Shown: piece after piece, positions 23,657 to 36,521 of the stretch
Position numbering within the stretch: position 1 is the first letter of the stretch
How the letters are laid out: each line of letters opens with the position of its first letter
Source of the DNA: Metallyticus violacea
Lineage: Eukaryota; Arthropoda; Insecta; Mantodea; Metallyticidae
Direction of reading: 5' to 3'
Length of the DNA stretch: 64,000 nucleotides
NCBI GenBank assembly: GCA_030762175.1
Contig: CM060831.1
Location: 74,738,501 to 74,802,500, forward strand
Notes under the pieces: model-generated
Seen by the model: the letters and a program-made list of their open reading frames with translations, nothing else
The model's database searches: none
What the model was told of the DNA's origin: nothing
Position numbers and translations under genes: made by a program

Positions 23657-24652
23657 TTAGGCATATAGCAAGGACCTCGTAACACACCAATGGTTACTTG
23701 ACTGCAACATTAAAAACCAGTAACTGCAAAATCAAAATTACATAGTTTCTCTAAACAAAGCTAGTATTAACAGATTTTATAATTTTACATTATAAATACT
23801 AAAAAGCCTAAAAGAATCCTGGAACACCAAAGTAGACAAGAAACTACATTAAACTTCTAGATATGATATAAACAAAGCTCTGTTTCCTGGGAACTTCTTA
23901 CCTACATCCTATGGCTGCGGCAACTCAGAGGAGAAGACCTATATACTGCACCCGGAGCGAAATATTAATTTCTGATCTTTGAAGACAAGACATGCATTGA
24001 CTAATGAAACTAAACTAGAAAGACACGTCACCTTCTCACGTGACAATACCAAGAAAAGATAAACATTGAAACATCGACCAACGGTGTTTTTTGTGCAACA
24101 ACGGCCAAAAGACAATGATGCTCTCGAACCTATTCTAGAAAACATTTCTGAGTCAGAACAATAATGTGATAATTACGATAGTGGAGACGCTACAGACACA
24201 GTAAATCATTCTATTTATATGATAGGAGAAAGACAAACTGAGCAGAACGACTGCAATAAGTGAGTTTGTCATTAACCAGCAATAGATGTGTGTCGACTAT
24301 GTGTAAAAGTGAATTGTGATTGTGCTAAGCGTCAAGTCTCTTTTTATGATCCCTTTATATTCTCTCTACCATCAAAGATACATTTTGTATTTTATATTGT
24401 ACCTAATAAATAAGTATACGTGTTTTAAACGCACTGATATGGATTTAAGGCCTCAAATACTACATTTACACTTCTTTATAGTGATTATAACTATAAAATA
24501 ATAATTTTAGCAGATAATAATTCATAAAAGTAAAGTCTGCATATGAATAGTTTTATTTATTCTGTACGTGGCTACATTCGCTTTCTCATGCTGAATATCT
24601 TCAGTAAAAGGTATAATTTATTTAATTTTCTATTCTTTACTTTCGCTCTCCA

Positions 24653-24663
<11 letters not shown>
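23657..24663. other. AT-rich gap, nothing recognised
   Basis: Short frames only, for example at 23939-24145 (minus), with no motif. It ends at the TTTC repeat. Confidence 0.55.
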
Positions 24664-24710
<47 letters not shown>

Positions 24711-24712
24711 TC
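24664..24712. repeat. (TTTC)n microsatellite
   Basis: About twelve tetranucleotide units, preceded by a CT-rich lead (CTCTCCATCTCTCTCTC). The plus strand is pure pyrimidine, so it could form triplex DNA. Confidence 0.95.
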
Positions 24713-27700
24713 ATCATATTTGCTCCCATTCTCTCACTTGAAAAAAATGCTGATTTAGTTCCTTTTAAGATGTATATTTTGACATGAAAAGTATTTTAAC
24801 TACATTGATTAATGTGATTTATTATAATTAAAACTATAAATACATTTTATTGTATAGCTTTAACCAGTGAAACTACATTCTAAGTGTTATTCTAACTTAA
24901 TGTTAAAATGTGTTCTCTCTTATATCATTTAAAATTCTTAATGTTTCATGTATTAATTTCATGAAAATTATCTCAGAAATTGATTTACTCTTGTTATTGT
25001 ATGCTTATTGCTTGCTCAAATATTTCATAATTCTGTATAGTTGAAACTTATTTCAAAATAGTTACGAGCATTCGTTTTACGACCACTGCACGGTTAAAGC
25101 AAGGTATAATATTAAGTCCAATCATCAGGAGAGTCATAAAAATTAATTAAACTATCCAAATGCTGTTCTGGATATTGAACTCTATGTTACAGGATGTATC
25201 GGCAAGCAGAATAACTTAGGTCTACGGTAACTGTAGTTCAAATGTATTAAAGGTAACAATAAAAATGTACTTATCCAATACATACTTATAAATAAAGATA
25301 ACACCTTCAAAAGTTAATTAAATTGCAATAAACACATCTCCTTCTCTCTCTTTCTCTTTCTTTTTGCGCAATTCTATCAAATAAATGTTGATTTTCCTAC
25401 ATCTCTCTTGCATTCAAAGCATATAGTAGTATCAGTTTATGCAACGTTAATAAATTACGCTCATAAACAAGTCCGACTCAGAAGTAAATAGCATGCTTTA
25501 TATGCTCCAACATATAAGTTACTGAGTGATTGGAAAGCACTCATTCCAGTTGATTTTGCATTGAGTAAGCTTGGGCTCGGGATAGGGTTACATTCATGTA
25601 CGTAGCAATACACCAGAAATCAGCTTTTAACAATTCTATCGTGTAATCAAATGAGCGCCAGCCGGTTGCTAGTATTGCTACAGCAACATCTCCCAGGGTT
25701 ATTTAAAAGATATGAATCACAAATTTTATGGATGTAGTGCCTTTAATTAAAGGAGAAATTAAACATGCATTGTGCAAGATAGAAGAGTCGAACCGTGGTC
25801 CATTGATGTTACTTGCTTTTCCCCATGATGCATGGAAATAATTATAAATATCGAATGTTAAAAACATATATGAGGACGAGACCAGCAAACAGAGCATTTG
25901 TATCTGAATCAAGGAAGATTATCACAATTCTTGAAATATTATCAATATTTTAAACTTCAGCGCATTGATTTTACGCGTGACAATAAGCAGCATAATATCA
26001 AACGCTATAACGAATGCTGGGGCCATGTTTTCAGTCATATTCTAGACATAAAACAACAAACTTAATCGTCAATAACATGCAAGGGAAAAGACTTGAAGGC
26101 ATTTTGGAAATTTCAGATCACAGACGGCTCCCGGGACTCTTTTCCCTGGCCTTCGAAATTAGTAATTACTTACGTTTCTCAAAAAGTGAAAACATAAGTT
26201 TACATATATTAAACTTTAATATCTATATACTATATAGAAGAAATAAGAAAGAAATAAACTAGAGTAAGATAAAATCCCTTCCTTTTCCTTCTAACTGCCT
26301 TGTTTCAGATTCCAAGAAAACTGAATAGCTTAGTATTCTGCACACAACAAATTTACCCCAGTGCAAGGTCGCTTCAGCATCAAGGTGAATATCCGCAGAA
26401 GCAAAAGTTTGGCAATTCATAATGGAACTACAGATTTAGAGATGATTCCAACTTCTCATATCTTAGATTTTTAGCACGTATCTCGCTAATTTCCAGAACG
26501 TGTTCAGTACTTTGAACTGTAGTTTACTTGCTCTATAATAATCACGAGCTCAAGTACCTATAGCATGCAGGCAAAGCTTAGCGATTGTATTTTCAAGCCC
26601 GTGCTAATAATGATTTAAATGAATTAAAGGCAACACTCAATATATTCTTGTGAGGAAAAAAAAAAAAACAAAAACAAAATCTGGATCATATCTTAAAAAC
26701 CGTTGGATCACACTTACTTTAGATAAAATGTAAAACACTGCAATGCTCTCCCTCAAATAGCCAAAACAAAGAAAATAGTTAAAGGTAATGTCATTTTGAA
26801 CGAGAGAAACAGTGGAGACGGCTGCTCAACACTGCTTTAGTTCTAAGCCACAATAATTCATAAATAAATATGCGTCATCTGTGCCACAGTGTGATTATAG
26901 ATTAAAGGTTTTGGAGAACATTATGCAGTAAGTTTTATTTATTCTCCTCTATTGGAAAAAACTCGTTTTCTTTTTACCAGTCTGGAACTTACAACTGACA
27001 CTACAGTTCTGTGTGGTAGAAACATGATTGCGGACCGGCTCATTACCATCCGTAATAGTTTTCTTTGTAACAATTCTTTAACTAAAGCATAGTTGGCACA
27101 AAAGTAATATATTAAACGTTTATTTGTGTTTTAATGCTTCGTCTGCTGCAAGCGATTTCAGCAGATAAAGTGCAGACCTAAAGTTTCTCGGGCAGAGTTG
27201 ACAGTTTGTAACGACACTTTTGGAACCGTATACTATAAAAATATGCTGGAAATTCTCTTGCAACGAATGGGGGTTCTGGCGATGAAAGCATATAATTCTA
27301 TAATGTAAGCAACCTTTCTATAACATCCTGTTTTCGCGTCTTAATGTAGAAATCACTAAATCACACGAGTTTGTCATGCAGTTGTCTCTTCATATAATTC
27401 AAATTTAAAGCGCTTTGCTTCACAAGAAGCGAGAGTATTTTTAAGCCATCTGTAGTTTATCGAATGGCACATAGCACTTGTCACTTTGTCCTCTCACTAA
27501 GAAGCTGTTGAAAGATTTTTGCACATGAAAGAGCATAACACCGTAACGCACAGAGCTAATTGTGGACGTGAAAGCCGTTGGCGAGGTCTAATGTAAGTCC
27601 TCCTAGCAGCATCCATTAAGAAGTCTGCAGAGGCATCAAAAGGCATTATGTTTCTGGATGATGTAGAAGGGTTCATTAAAGCGAAAGAAACAAACGAGTA

Positions 27701-28055
27701 ATTGACGGCGGGTCTGGTACGAGGCACGGGGGTTTCATTCCATTTGTTGTGCAATGAAACGACGAGATTTGCTTTTAGCCTGTTTTGAATAATTCAGACC
27801 AAAGCAACCGAGCTTCGTGCACTTTCTGTGTGCTGCAACCAACACCTAGATCAGCATTCAACGTTGTTATGACAACGAATAGTCACAGAAGCTGAAAACG
27901 AAGTTTAAGTAAAATGATCTTTGCAATGCGAAATGTATAAAATGAGCTATTTTCACTTTCCAGATTCCGTCACTTTAGTATACAATACCGTAACGTTAAA
28001 ATTAAAATCATTATGGATACACGAAAAACTACGTTCAAATATTCCCATTGTCCAC
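24713..28055. other. 3.3-kb gap, no gene recognised
   Basis: Mostly AT-rich. A minus-strand frame of 85 codons (27754-27497) is of more balanced composition and contains SFALMNPSTSSRNIMPFDAS and RQRLSRPQLAL, but I recognise no family and see no splice or promoter support. An A-rich run is at 26656-26668. Confidence 0.5.
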
Positions 28056-28108
28056 AGTAGTAGTAGTAGTCGTCGTCGCTGTAGTAGTAGTAATAGTAGC
28101 AGTAGTAA

Positions 28109-28156
<48 letters not shown>

Positions 28157-28258
28157 TAGTAATAGTAGTAGTATTAGTAGTATTAGTAATAGTAGTAGTG
28201 ATAGTAGTAGTAATAGTAATAGTAGTAGTAATAGTAGTAGTATTTGTAGTATTAGTAA

Positions 28259-28309
<51 letters not shown>

Positions 28310-28337
28310 CAGTAGTAGTAGCTGCAGCAGCAGAAGT
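28056..28337. repeat. Long interrupted (AGT)n tract
   Basis: About 280 bp of AGT/GTA trinucleotides with scattered substitutions (AAT, ATT, AGC, GTG) and flanking CGT/GCA codon-like units. All three plus frames and the minus frames stay open for 99-157 codons only because of the repeat: poly-Ser, poly-Val and poly-Thr. It is not a gene. Confidence 0.95.
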
Positions 28338-29569
28338 AGACCAGTAGTAGTATTTCCGCATTCTCCAGCACATAAGGAACATCAAGTGATATAGTTTTTC
28401 GGGTCAAAATCGCTCATATATTAAAAATCATTGAAATGATATGTCTTTTCACATATCTCGAGGACTATCCAGAAACTGCCTGAAATGAGCCATTATGTAG
28501 CATTAACTCATCCAGAGTTTTCATGGACAAACTAATAGTTTTTCAAATACCTCAAAAAAAATTTTTTTAGTAAAGCAGTAATTTAATTTAATTTTCAATA
28601 TAAATCACATTTTTTCCCCTAATCATAATAACTTACTATTTATTGGCAAAAATGTTCATTCTGATGATGATTAACTTAATTAATAAATGTTATAGTTAGT
28701 TGAATGGTGCATTGTTGAAGTTCAAATTATAAAGTGGTATATAAACGTACAAATATATTTTTAGCAAACCCAGAGCTACAAATATTACAAAATGTAATTC
28801 CATTTCTTTTTTGTAAAACTTACAGGATTAAAGAAACTATCGACAATCTAACAATCTTTTATTATTTAAAATTTTTTTTAAAAAAAATAGTGTTTGGAGA
28901 CATGTTGCACATTTGAAACAATAGAATAATTATTTTAAAAGTATAAACTTTTAATACTCTGAGTAAATAATTGTTGTATTAATAAAGGCAACTCTTTATA
29001 AAGTTACAAAATGTTTCCATTCTGAATGTATGAACTGAAGATGTTTATATTTATTATTTATATTTATTCAAATTTTCGTTGAGTTGCTCCTGTAGGTTTA
29101 TAAATAGTATTTTTAATGTGTTAATAAATACTTAAGAGTTTCCATAAACCTGATGTTCGCCCAATTTTCTTAGCTGTATTAATTTACAAATATTAATCCT
29201 TGTATTTTGTTGTAATTATTTGGTTAATGCATAAGTTTGTAGCGTTTTATTCGTCATCACAACACTGCTAGGACATTGTTTACGGATTGGCATCTGTCTT
29301 CATTACTTAGACCGTTGTGCTTGTAAATACACCTTGAATTTTTGTGCTATTTGTTCACTAAAGAATATTGAGTGTCAATTGATGAGGGGGGGGGGGCGAA
29401 CACTCATTTCCAATCTCTGTAAGTCTTTGGTATCCTGTATTAAAACCTACATGGGAAATGGAAATAACAAAGAATACAACGAACTGAAGCTTTCGTCTCT
29501 GCTAATGCAGTCTTTAATGTTTCTACCACATAATTTTACAACGTTAGATATTATCTTGAGGACGCCACT
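28338..29569. other. AT-rich gap with an 11-G run
   Basis: Nothing coding is recognised. A homopolymer of about 11 G lies at 29386-29396, unusual in this AT-rich context. Confidence 0.55.
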
Positions 29570-30425
29570 TTGGGGGCTTTGGATTTATCCTTCTGTTTGA
29601 GTTTAATAGGGGAGCAAATGCAGCGGAGGCTGCAGGAAATATTTGTGTCGTCTACGAGAAGAATGCCATTGGAAAAAGAAAGGCAAGAAAATAGTTCTAC
29701 CGTTTCAAAGCGTACTACTTTGACATTCACGTCAGCCAACCCAAGAATTGACAGATATGGTGGATTGTGACCAGTCAACATCCTGCGATATTTACATTCC
29801 ATGGGCAAGGTTAAAAATTCTGGTTTAGCTCGTAGGCAACATCCCACTACCCTATCGAAGGTAATAATTACTGTTGACGTAAGATGGTGCCTCTATGTGA
29901 ACATCAAAATAGAAAGGAATGCTTAATCCTGAAAAAAGTAACATCTCGTGCAAAAGCTTCTGTCCATCCACAGAAATTTTATGCACCTGGTGGGATAAGA
30001 ACGAGTCCGGTACTACCAATTGCTCTCCATGAATAAATATTTAAATTTATTGACAACAACTCAGACATCTTTTGGAATTGAAGAAAGCAGAGCGAGAAAA
30101 CTGCATCAAGGATTGCTGCAGAACGATAATGCAGGCTCAAACTCCGCTAACGTGACGAAAGCAGCTTGATTGGGAGGTAATGATACATCCCCCATACGCT
30201 GCAGATCTTGCACCCTCAGACTTTCACTTTTTCCTATCTCCATCCAACAATATATGAGGAAGTTCATTCGATAACAAAATTACTGACTTGGCTTGACGAC
30301 TTTTTTAAGCTCCAATCCAGAACGTTTCCTCAGACTTAGAATCAAGAAACTCCCCAGATATATATTGGAGAGGAATATTTTACTGGCTAAATTTCTAAAT
30401 GCTATTCATTTTACATTAAAACTTT
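29570..30425 (+). pseudogene. mariner-like transposase relic (lineage B)
   Basis: Plus-strand pieces: at about 29598 LFEFNRGANAAEAAGNICVV, GKRKARK (paired HTH region), later FTFHGQG and ICTWWDKNE near 29975, where the central domain has (L)C(V/I)WWD. LQNDNAGSNSANVTKAA at about 30117-30168 keeps the second catalytic Asp, and after a frameshift HPPYAADLAPSDFHFF at about 30187-30234 keeps the third. The first Asp block is not found. Motifs match the mariner group with the WWD central motif, clearly different from family A. No inverted repeats were found. Confidence 0.75.
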
Positions 30426-30780
30426 TATGAGCCTAAAAAAAAACGTGACGAAAATGTGAAACTTCCTTTTTCTTTACTGGTATCGTCGTTGGCTTGTTCG
30501 GATTTCTCCGCTGCCGCTCGGGACTGCTCGGAACTGCGGCCTGAAATGCGATTTCCGACTAACGTCAAGTTGTGCAATCCGTTAAAACTTGCGCACAAAC
30601 CCGATACGCATTATTGCCTGTGTGACTTTAATACTGTTTCTGATTGACGTATTCTTGTGCAACTATTTATACACTACTTCCATCATTACGTCCCCATATG
30701 TTACAATACAAACTAATTAATTTCATACAGTGGTAATGCAAACATAAAAATAAAATGTGTTACATCTATATAGAATATTC
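30426..30780. other. Gap with small GC-rich patch
   Basis: 30480-30610 is GC-richer than its surroundings and holds a 63-codon frame without known motifs. The rest is AT-rich. Confidence 0.5.
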
Positions 30781-31695
30781 CATATGGTGCCCCGTAATGA
30801 ACGTAATTTTTATTTTAATAATATGACACATTATTTTTTTGAAAAGTTTTAATGTTATTAAGACAACATCAAACACAAATGCTGTCATTAAAAATGACAC
30901 AAAGTATTAGGCAAATGTCTTCCACGCCTTAGCTGGCACACCTTCACTATATTGCCAAAATTTTCAATAACCTTACAGTAAAGTTCTGGCTGAATTTCAT
31001 CCATGACACGTCACATTCTGCATTGAGTTTAGGGGATGTTTCATGGATTGTCCATATAAACATTAGATTTTGCATACTTCCACAAGAAATAGTCACGTGA
31101 TATCAAATCACAAAATTTCGGTGGCCAAATTTGATACCCGTTACGAGAGAAGGAAATATTCCAGGTTGCAAATGGTTCGTTGGCTTCAGCTTTTGTGTAA
31201 TTCGATCTTAAAAGGTTGCAGGTCTTTTGTTCAAATTCGCTGCCAACTGCTTCTCGGAATGGTTAATCGTTGAGAACGGCGGCGAATGGACTTCATTGGG
31301 CCAGTAGCAATGATCTATCTAACGAAGACAACATTCTCTACCGACCGACGAGAACATTCAGGTGATTTGATGTTCTATGTCCATCCTGTGTCTTCAAATT
31401 TCCTTACCGGTCTCTGGACTGTAGACCGTTAGGCGGATTCATCTACCAAAAATTACACGAAGTCTTCGAACGGTTTCTGCATAACATTCACCGTACTTAA
31501 AATGCACTTTCAGAATCTGGAATGCGTTCATCCTTCGTATTTCGCTCCATTTCAGCTGACAATAATAAACGCCAATGATAATCCTTAATCGCAGTACAAA
31601 CAGATGACATTCTGTTAAATTTCAAGTCAGACAATCTAACAAATCGAGAAGAGCTCAAATTAAAAATTGCAGTCATTATGGGACACCCTATATAT
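30781..31695 (-). mobile_element. IS630-type transposon, internally deleted, both TIRs
   Basis: Read on the minus strand. Right end: ATATAGGGTGTCCCATAATG (complement of 31694-31675). Left end: ATATGGTGCCCCGTAATGA at 30782-30800. These match as imperfect terminal inverted repeats and define an element of about 915 bp. The HTH region reads NAFQILKVHFKYGECYAETV (about 31530-31470) and the linker has VYSPETG. Then comes a large deletion: the first and second catalytic blocks are missing, and sequence resumes at CDLISRDYFLWKYAK (about 31128-31084), the third-Asp block. The tail reads FTVRLLKI. Full-length relatives are near 1.3 kb, so this is a deleted non-autonomous copy. Confidence 0.8.
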
Positions 31696-31725
31696 GGTAC
31701 AATTTAAAGTTTATATTATTTTTAA

Positions 31726-31778
<53 letters not shown>
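31726..31778. repeat. (ATT)n microsatellite
   Basis: About seventeen trinucleotide units just outside the right end of the preceding transposon. Confidence 0.95.
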
Positions 31779-32865
31779 GGACGACCCAATAGCTACTATT
31801 CAGACAGTATGTAAAGATTATGTTCTAAAACTGTCGAGAGCTTTACACGAACGTACAAAAAAGTTTGACTACATGCTTCCACTTTCTGCTTTCCCAGTCC
31901 TATGTGTATCCCACAAAAACAGGAATAGTGTTATTGATATAAAGTATCGCTGGATACAGAGCTTGAAATTGCCCCGTTTGTCTTAATAAGCTAGTCTTGC
32001 TGTTGAAGAGAAACCATTCCTTAGTCTCAGGAGAGCCTTACATCGAGCATGGCATAAACATCTGCCTGCACAAAACCCTCTCACATTTGATTATTAAAAT
32101 GAACCTGCCTTGCTAGCCGTGTTAAGTCCTAAGAACGATATGAAGCTAAGCAAAAGCACAAGTACATTTGAAAGGTAATTTTCGCAAGTTAATAACTAGG
32201 TGCCAGAGTTGAAATGCACAACTAACAAACACGAGAATGCGTTCAATGTGAGAATGGAAAGAAATTGGAATGGGATACAGCGAAATTCCACAAAAAAGAA
32301 CAATTTGAGTTTAAGTACGAAAAAAAGAGGTAAATTGCTTTCGGTTTGCTTTCACTAACTCGTAATGAACCGATTATCTAACTTGCGTTAATTCAAATGT
32401 TCTACGTTTGAAAATAACACTTTTACGTTGCTATTTGTTGTCGTTTTTGTTTGATTTTTTTCTAGTAATTTACCGCCGCTTTAACTGGATTTTCAATAGA
32501 TGTATAGTAAACCGAGTTTGATTGTAGGAAGTCACAATTTGGGGGCCATAAAAGAGCCCAGGATAAAAGAGAAATAAAACTAAATGGAGTACCTGAATAG
32601 ATCGGCAATTATCTATGGTCGATTGCAGCCCACACTTCTATCCGCACTAATAGACTGCTCTATTAACCTCCTTCTCTTTCTAAAATAATATTTCAATTTT
32701 TCATACGTATGGCGAAGTATTATAAATTAATGCATTATTAGACAAATGAGAGCTTGATTCAAAAATTGCATTCATATCAAAATGAGTCCCTTTGCCCAAA
32801 TGTAAATATATTTTGAAGTATAAAATGCATCATAATGCCTACAATGGCACTAATGTGTTCATGTG
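31779..32865. other. AT-rich gap, nothing recognised
   Basis: A 69-codon frame starts at the ATG at 31777 directly after the microsatellite and has no recognised motif. The rest is AT-rich with dense stops. Confidence 0.5.
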
Positions 32866-33250
32866 TTTATTTATCTGCCTTTCTTCTCTTCCTCTTTTTT
32901 CTATTTTCATGGATCTTTTATTTTCTCTCTCTTTTTTCACTCCTAATTCCCTATCTTTATACGTTACTCTCCTCCCCCTTCCCTCTTTAGTTTCCTCTCC
33001 TTGCCTCTTTCTTTCTTACCTCATTATCTCTTAACTATATTTCATTTCTACTTCGCTTTCTTTCTTTCCTTCTTGTTCGTTGTATCTCTTTCCCTCTTAT
33101 TAAGTTTATCTGTTTCCCTCTCTACTTTAAACCCTTCATTATCCTTCCTTTGTGATTTTTTATCTTTATTTCTGGTTCTTTGTCTGCCGAACACGATATT
33201 TTGTATCAACCTTTATTTGCTTTTTGTTTCTCTCTCTTCCTCTATCTCAG
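32866..33250. repeat. Pyrimidine-rich low-complexity tract
   Basis: The plus strand is dominated by T and C (CTTTCTTCTCTTCCTC and similar) with no fixed period. Two hydrophobic frames of 80-87 codons here (rich in Leu, Ser, Phe) are products of that composition. Confidence 0.8.
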
Positions 33251-33587
33251 GGTTGAACACATGATTACTCTGAGGTTATTTGCATGAGTTATTAAGTTTT
33301 GTTAACAGAAAGAATATGGAAAATATCTGTAAAATGCTCAATAATTATTGTGACAATAATAATTTATGCTATGATTTATACATTTCTTCATTTAAATACA
33401 ATGTATAAAAAGGTAGCTATTTTAAATTCACTTGTACAGTGGTCCTCTATGATTTCATTTCATCAGAAGACGCAATACTATTTTTCAGACAGATGTAGAA
33501 AAATGGGTTTGAGATATAAAAAAAAATTGTATCAGTTTTAAAGCTTAAACTTTGTTATGGACGAGACAGTTGTTATACCTCTTTATA

Positions 33588-33628
33588 TCAATAACACATA
33601 TTTAAATCTTCAATAACACATATTTAAA
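33588..33628. repeat. 22-bp tandem duplication
   Basis: The 19-mer TCAATAACACATATTTAAA occurs at 33588-33606 and again at 33610-33628. A small tandem duplication, probably slippage. Confidence 0.9.
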
Positions 33629-34683
33629 ATAATCTATGTCATTCATATTTATTTTTCTAATAAATTAATTACAAACAGACTTACTAGCATTCAAGTTCTA
33701 CATTTTAGAAAAAAAATGAAGAAAAGCAAAATTACAATGACAGTAACTAATAAAGAGTATATATAGAAATAAATGCTTGAATGAACATAAGTGGCACGGC
33801 TATCCATTTCTACAAATGTTAGCAAACTGACTTTCCAAAATCTAGTACTGACGAATGGCTTAAGTGAGAACAGAAAAAGAACTTGCCAATATCAGCCTGG
33901 TATACATTTTTTATTACACAGTCTGAAAGCTATATAGCCCAATAAAAATGCGAGTTGGGGAATTTACATAACGTTACGAGACACTAGCCCCTGGCATCTA
34001 GATCAAAAGAACTGGCGATGAGAAAGGAATGTACAGGTATCGAAAACCGGTCAGTCGAAAATACTATTTGCATCAGAATACATAGCAAAATGTAGGTAGA
34101 GAATGAAGGCAATAAAAACGTGTACATTCCTGCAACATGCTGGCTTGGAGACTAGTCGGAGAGCGTCGCTCCGGAGTATGACACTAGCATTTTTGTGTGG
34201 AAACAAGTTTAATTTATATTATGTGACGCTGAACGTCAAAGTAATCTGTTCTGTTCAATTATTGCAAAAAGAGAGAGAGGCAGTGCTTTGATGTTACCCT
34301 GCTTATTAAGGTTAGAATATATGGATAGCTGCATAGCCGATACCGGTTTTTAATTGGTGTCCCATTATCTGCTAATATCAGCGGCGTTGAGGTGTATTTG
34401 TTATATTTTCAGGTGGATGGCAGTTTAAAAGCATTAACTACTCCAACCCTGCCCTGTTGTTTCAATATATAATAATGGAGCTGGGCATAGTTTCGATCCA
34501 TGTCGATATATAAAGATTTAAAGATATTTCCAATACTACTGGGCAGATATTAACTACATTTTGTTCGAAATGTGCATCTGATTAGCACTCAAGATTTCAG
34601 AGCATTCTCCATAGAAAGTCTCTGGTCGATTAAACCAAAATGTCGCCTGATTTAGTCAACCAGGAGCAGCATCTGCCTGAACG
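33629..34683. other. AT-rich gap, nothing recognised
   Basis: No coding feature. A short near-palindrome CGGAGAGCGTCGCTCCG lies at about 34157-34173. Confidence 0.5.
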
Positions 34684-34972
34684 CCGGTCCTGGTAGTGTA
34701 GTGGTAACCATACTTGTCTCCTAAACCCAAGAACACGAATTGGAGCCCGACCAGGACCGATGGATTTTTTCGGGAGTAAAAATCCTAAGTATGGCTTCCT
34801 TCGGAAGGGAAGTAAAGCCGTGGCTCCCGTGTCGTACATTTACGGCACGTTAAAGAACCTCAAGCTTGAAAGAGAGGCCTCTGAGCAAAATTTGTCGGCC
34901 GTTTCACACCCTGAATTGAATGGGATGCTGATGACCTGAGATGTTAAAGAGCGTTCATAAATAAATCAATCA
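34684..34972 (+). repeat. SINE1 copy C, full length
   Basis: Begins CCGGTCCTGGTAGTGTAGTGG (A box within TAGTGGTAACC), has a decayed B box (GGAGCCCGACC where GGTTCGAACCC is typical), the conserved hairpin GGATTTTTT...AAAAATCC and the tail ATAAATAAATCAATCAA. Full length with no clear target duplication. Confidence 0.92.
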
Positions 34973-35224
34973 ACAAAAAAATCAAATCTAATCTATTCCC
35001 GAGTTTTAACTTGAAAATAAAAATACAGCCAATAATATGTGCGTCCTACCAGTTTTCTTTTATGGTTCATAGACAAGGAGTTTAACAAAAAGAGAAGGGT
35101 AAAAGCTACCAATGAGATAATGAAAAAAATAGAGAGAAATAATATTAATGACTAAGAAAAAATAAAGGCAATTGATACTTATATTATTGTTATGGATGCC
35201 GTCCTATCATTGGACAGTAGCTTA

Positions 35225-35700
35225 GTATTCCAGCATTCTTTCGTCTATGACAGATTACCATGCAAGACTACAGCGAGAAGCGATCGAAATCCACAAACAG
35301 CCCAACAACTTCAACAGGAAAGAAGAAGTTCAAAAACTAAAAAGCAACTGGTATCCAGCAATCGACAACAAAGTACTACATACAACACATGAACACAGAG
35401 CGAGCCTATCACAAGAGAGCAGCAGTACAAGAGAGGTCGTGTTCCTCCCACCAGCTTACAGGCCGCCGCCCGGTGCGGACAATCGGCGGGGAGCGCTGAC
35501 AGTATAAATAAAGCGACTCTGACAGCCAATACTTCAGACGTGGTGTTACCATAGAGGAGAACCCGTCCACGCCACCGAATGTGTCTGCCGTAGTTGCAGA
35601 CGAAACATCTGGAATCTTCATCTCCAGCAGACCGCGGCAAAACAGCCTGGAAGAATATCACAGTTACACCTATGACTCCGGCCGTGAAAGTCTACGTTTT
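35225..35700 (+). mobile_element. Penelope-like element, C-terminal fragment
   Basis: A plus-strand frame at 35247-35507 begins TDYHARLQREAIEIHKQPNN and continues FNRKEEVQKLKSNW. The block (R)EAIEI.K....NFNR is the signature just after the GIY-YIG endonuclease domain of Penelope-like elements. The nuclease core itself is not present. Downstream the DNA turns GC-rich (GGCCGCCGCCCGGTGCGGAC), then has GTATAAATAAAG at about 35502 and a second open piece (CCAATACTTCAGACGTGG onward). The 3' region carrying a TATA-like box may be part of the element's terminal repeat. It may or may not be the same family as the RT relic at 16450. Confidence 0.7.
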
Positions 35701-36470
35701 CTCATATTTAACACTTGTTCCCAAATTCCATAAACATGCCCTAACACACTATTCATGAACGAAACCTTTTGAAGCAAAAATCTTCTTTATACGAGTATGT
35801 GATTATCAACAATACAATGTTATACACAATTCATTTGAATTTGATATTTTAATCTTGCCTTTCTTAGTTTAATGCAGAATGTTGAGCATCACAATAACAG
35901 GCTTGTAAACCAGCTTATGGTCTGCTGACCTAAGTGTGAGAAACATGCCTTAAGTCTTTCAATAAATACATCTTCCGGGAAGTTTGATTAAAAATATAGT
36001 ATATGCAGTGGCAGAAAAAAAAAAGAGGACAGAAAAGGGAAAATATTCAGTTCAAGGATGCTCCAAATAACATGAACATGAACTCTTAGTACATATGTTA
36101 TTATATATATTAATTGTTCTATTTTCAAATTATCTGGGGTAACATGATACTTTATTTGGAGTAACCAGTGTTACATATTTCACAATAAAATTCATTTAAA
36201 ACATCTGTGATTAATTTTTATTTCATGAGGAAAGTTTATTAGTAAATGTATAAGTTAGCTATTTCATTCATGACTAATTGGATCTCTTCCCTGTTGACTA
36301 ACTGCAAATATTCCTCTTTCATTGGCATTTGGTGTATCCTGTTCTACTCTGCATCACTAAAGGCATTTTTAAATCTGCACTACAAGCTCAAGTCTACAGC
36401 CTCTGGTTAATCAATAATCAACTTTCGCTATTTATTGATATTATAAATAAATTTTAAATGTTTATTATTC
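35701..36470. other. AT-rich gap, nothing recognised
   Basis: AT-rich with an A-run at about 36016-36025 and no coding signal. Confidence 0.55.
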
Positions 36471-36521
36471 AGGATGGCCAGCACCAAAGGATTTGAACAT
36501 GGTTTCGGAAGTCGTACTAAA
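36471..36521 (-). repeat. SINE4 head fragment
   Basis: On the minus strand it reads CGACTTCCGAAACCATGTTC then AAATCCTTTGGTGCTGGCC. It matches the head-to-body junction of the repeat at 54706-54786, including the shared CTGGCCATC after the B-box-like sequence. Only about 50 bp are recognisable. Confidence 0.55.

Noticed and set aside
27497..27754. Possible host exon of 85 codons on the minus strand
   Set aside because: Balanced composition but no recognised family, promoter or splice signal; left as unassigned sequence.
27921..28394. A 157-codon Ser/Asn-rich frame plus 99- and 116-codon frames in the same place
   Set aside because: All are translations of one AGT trinucleotide repeat in different frames; there is no non-repeat domain.
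32792..33264. Two Leu/Ser/Phe-rich frames that look like membrane proteins
   Set aside because: Direct result of the pyrimidine-rich low-complexity tract.
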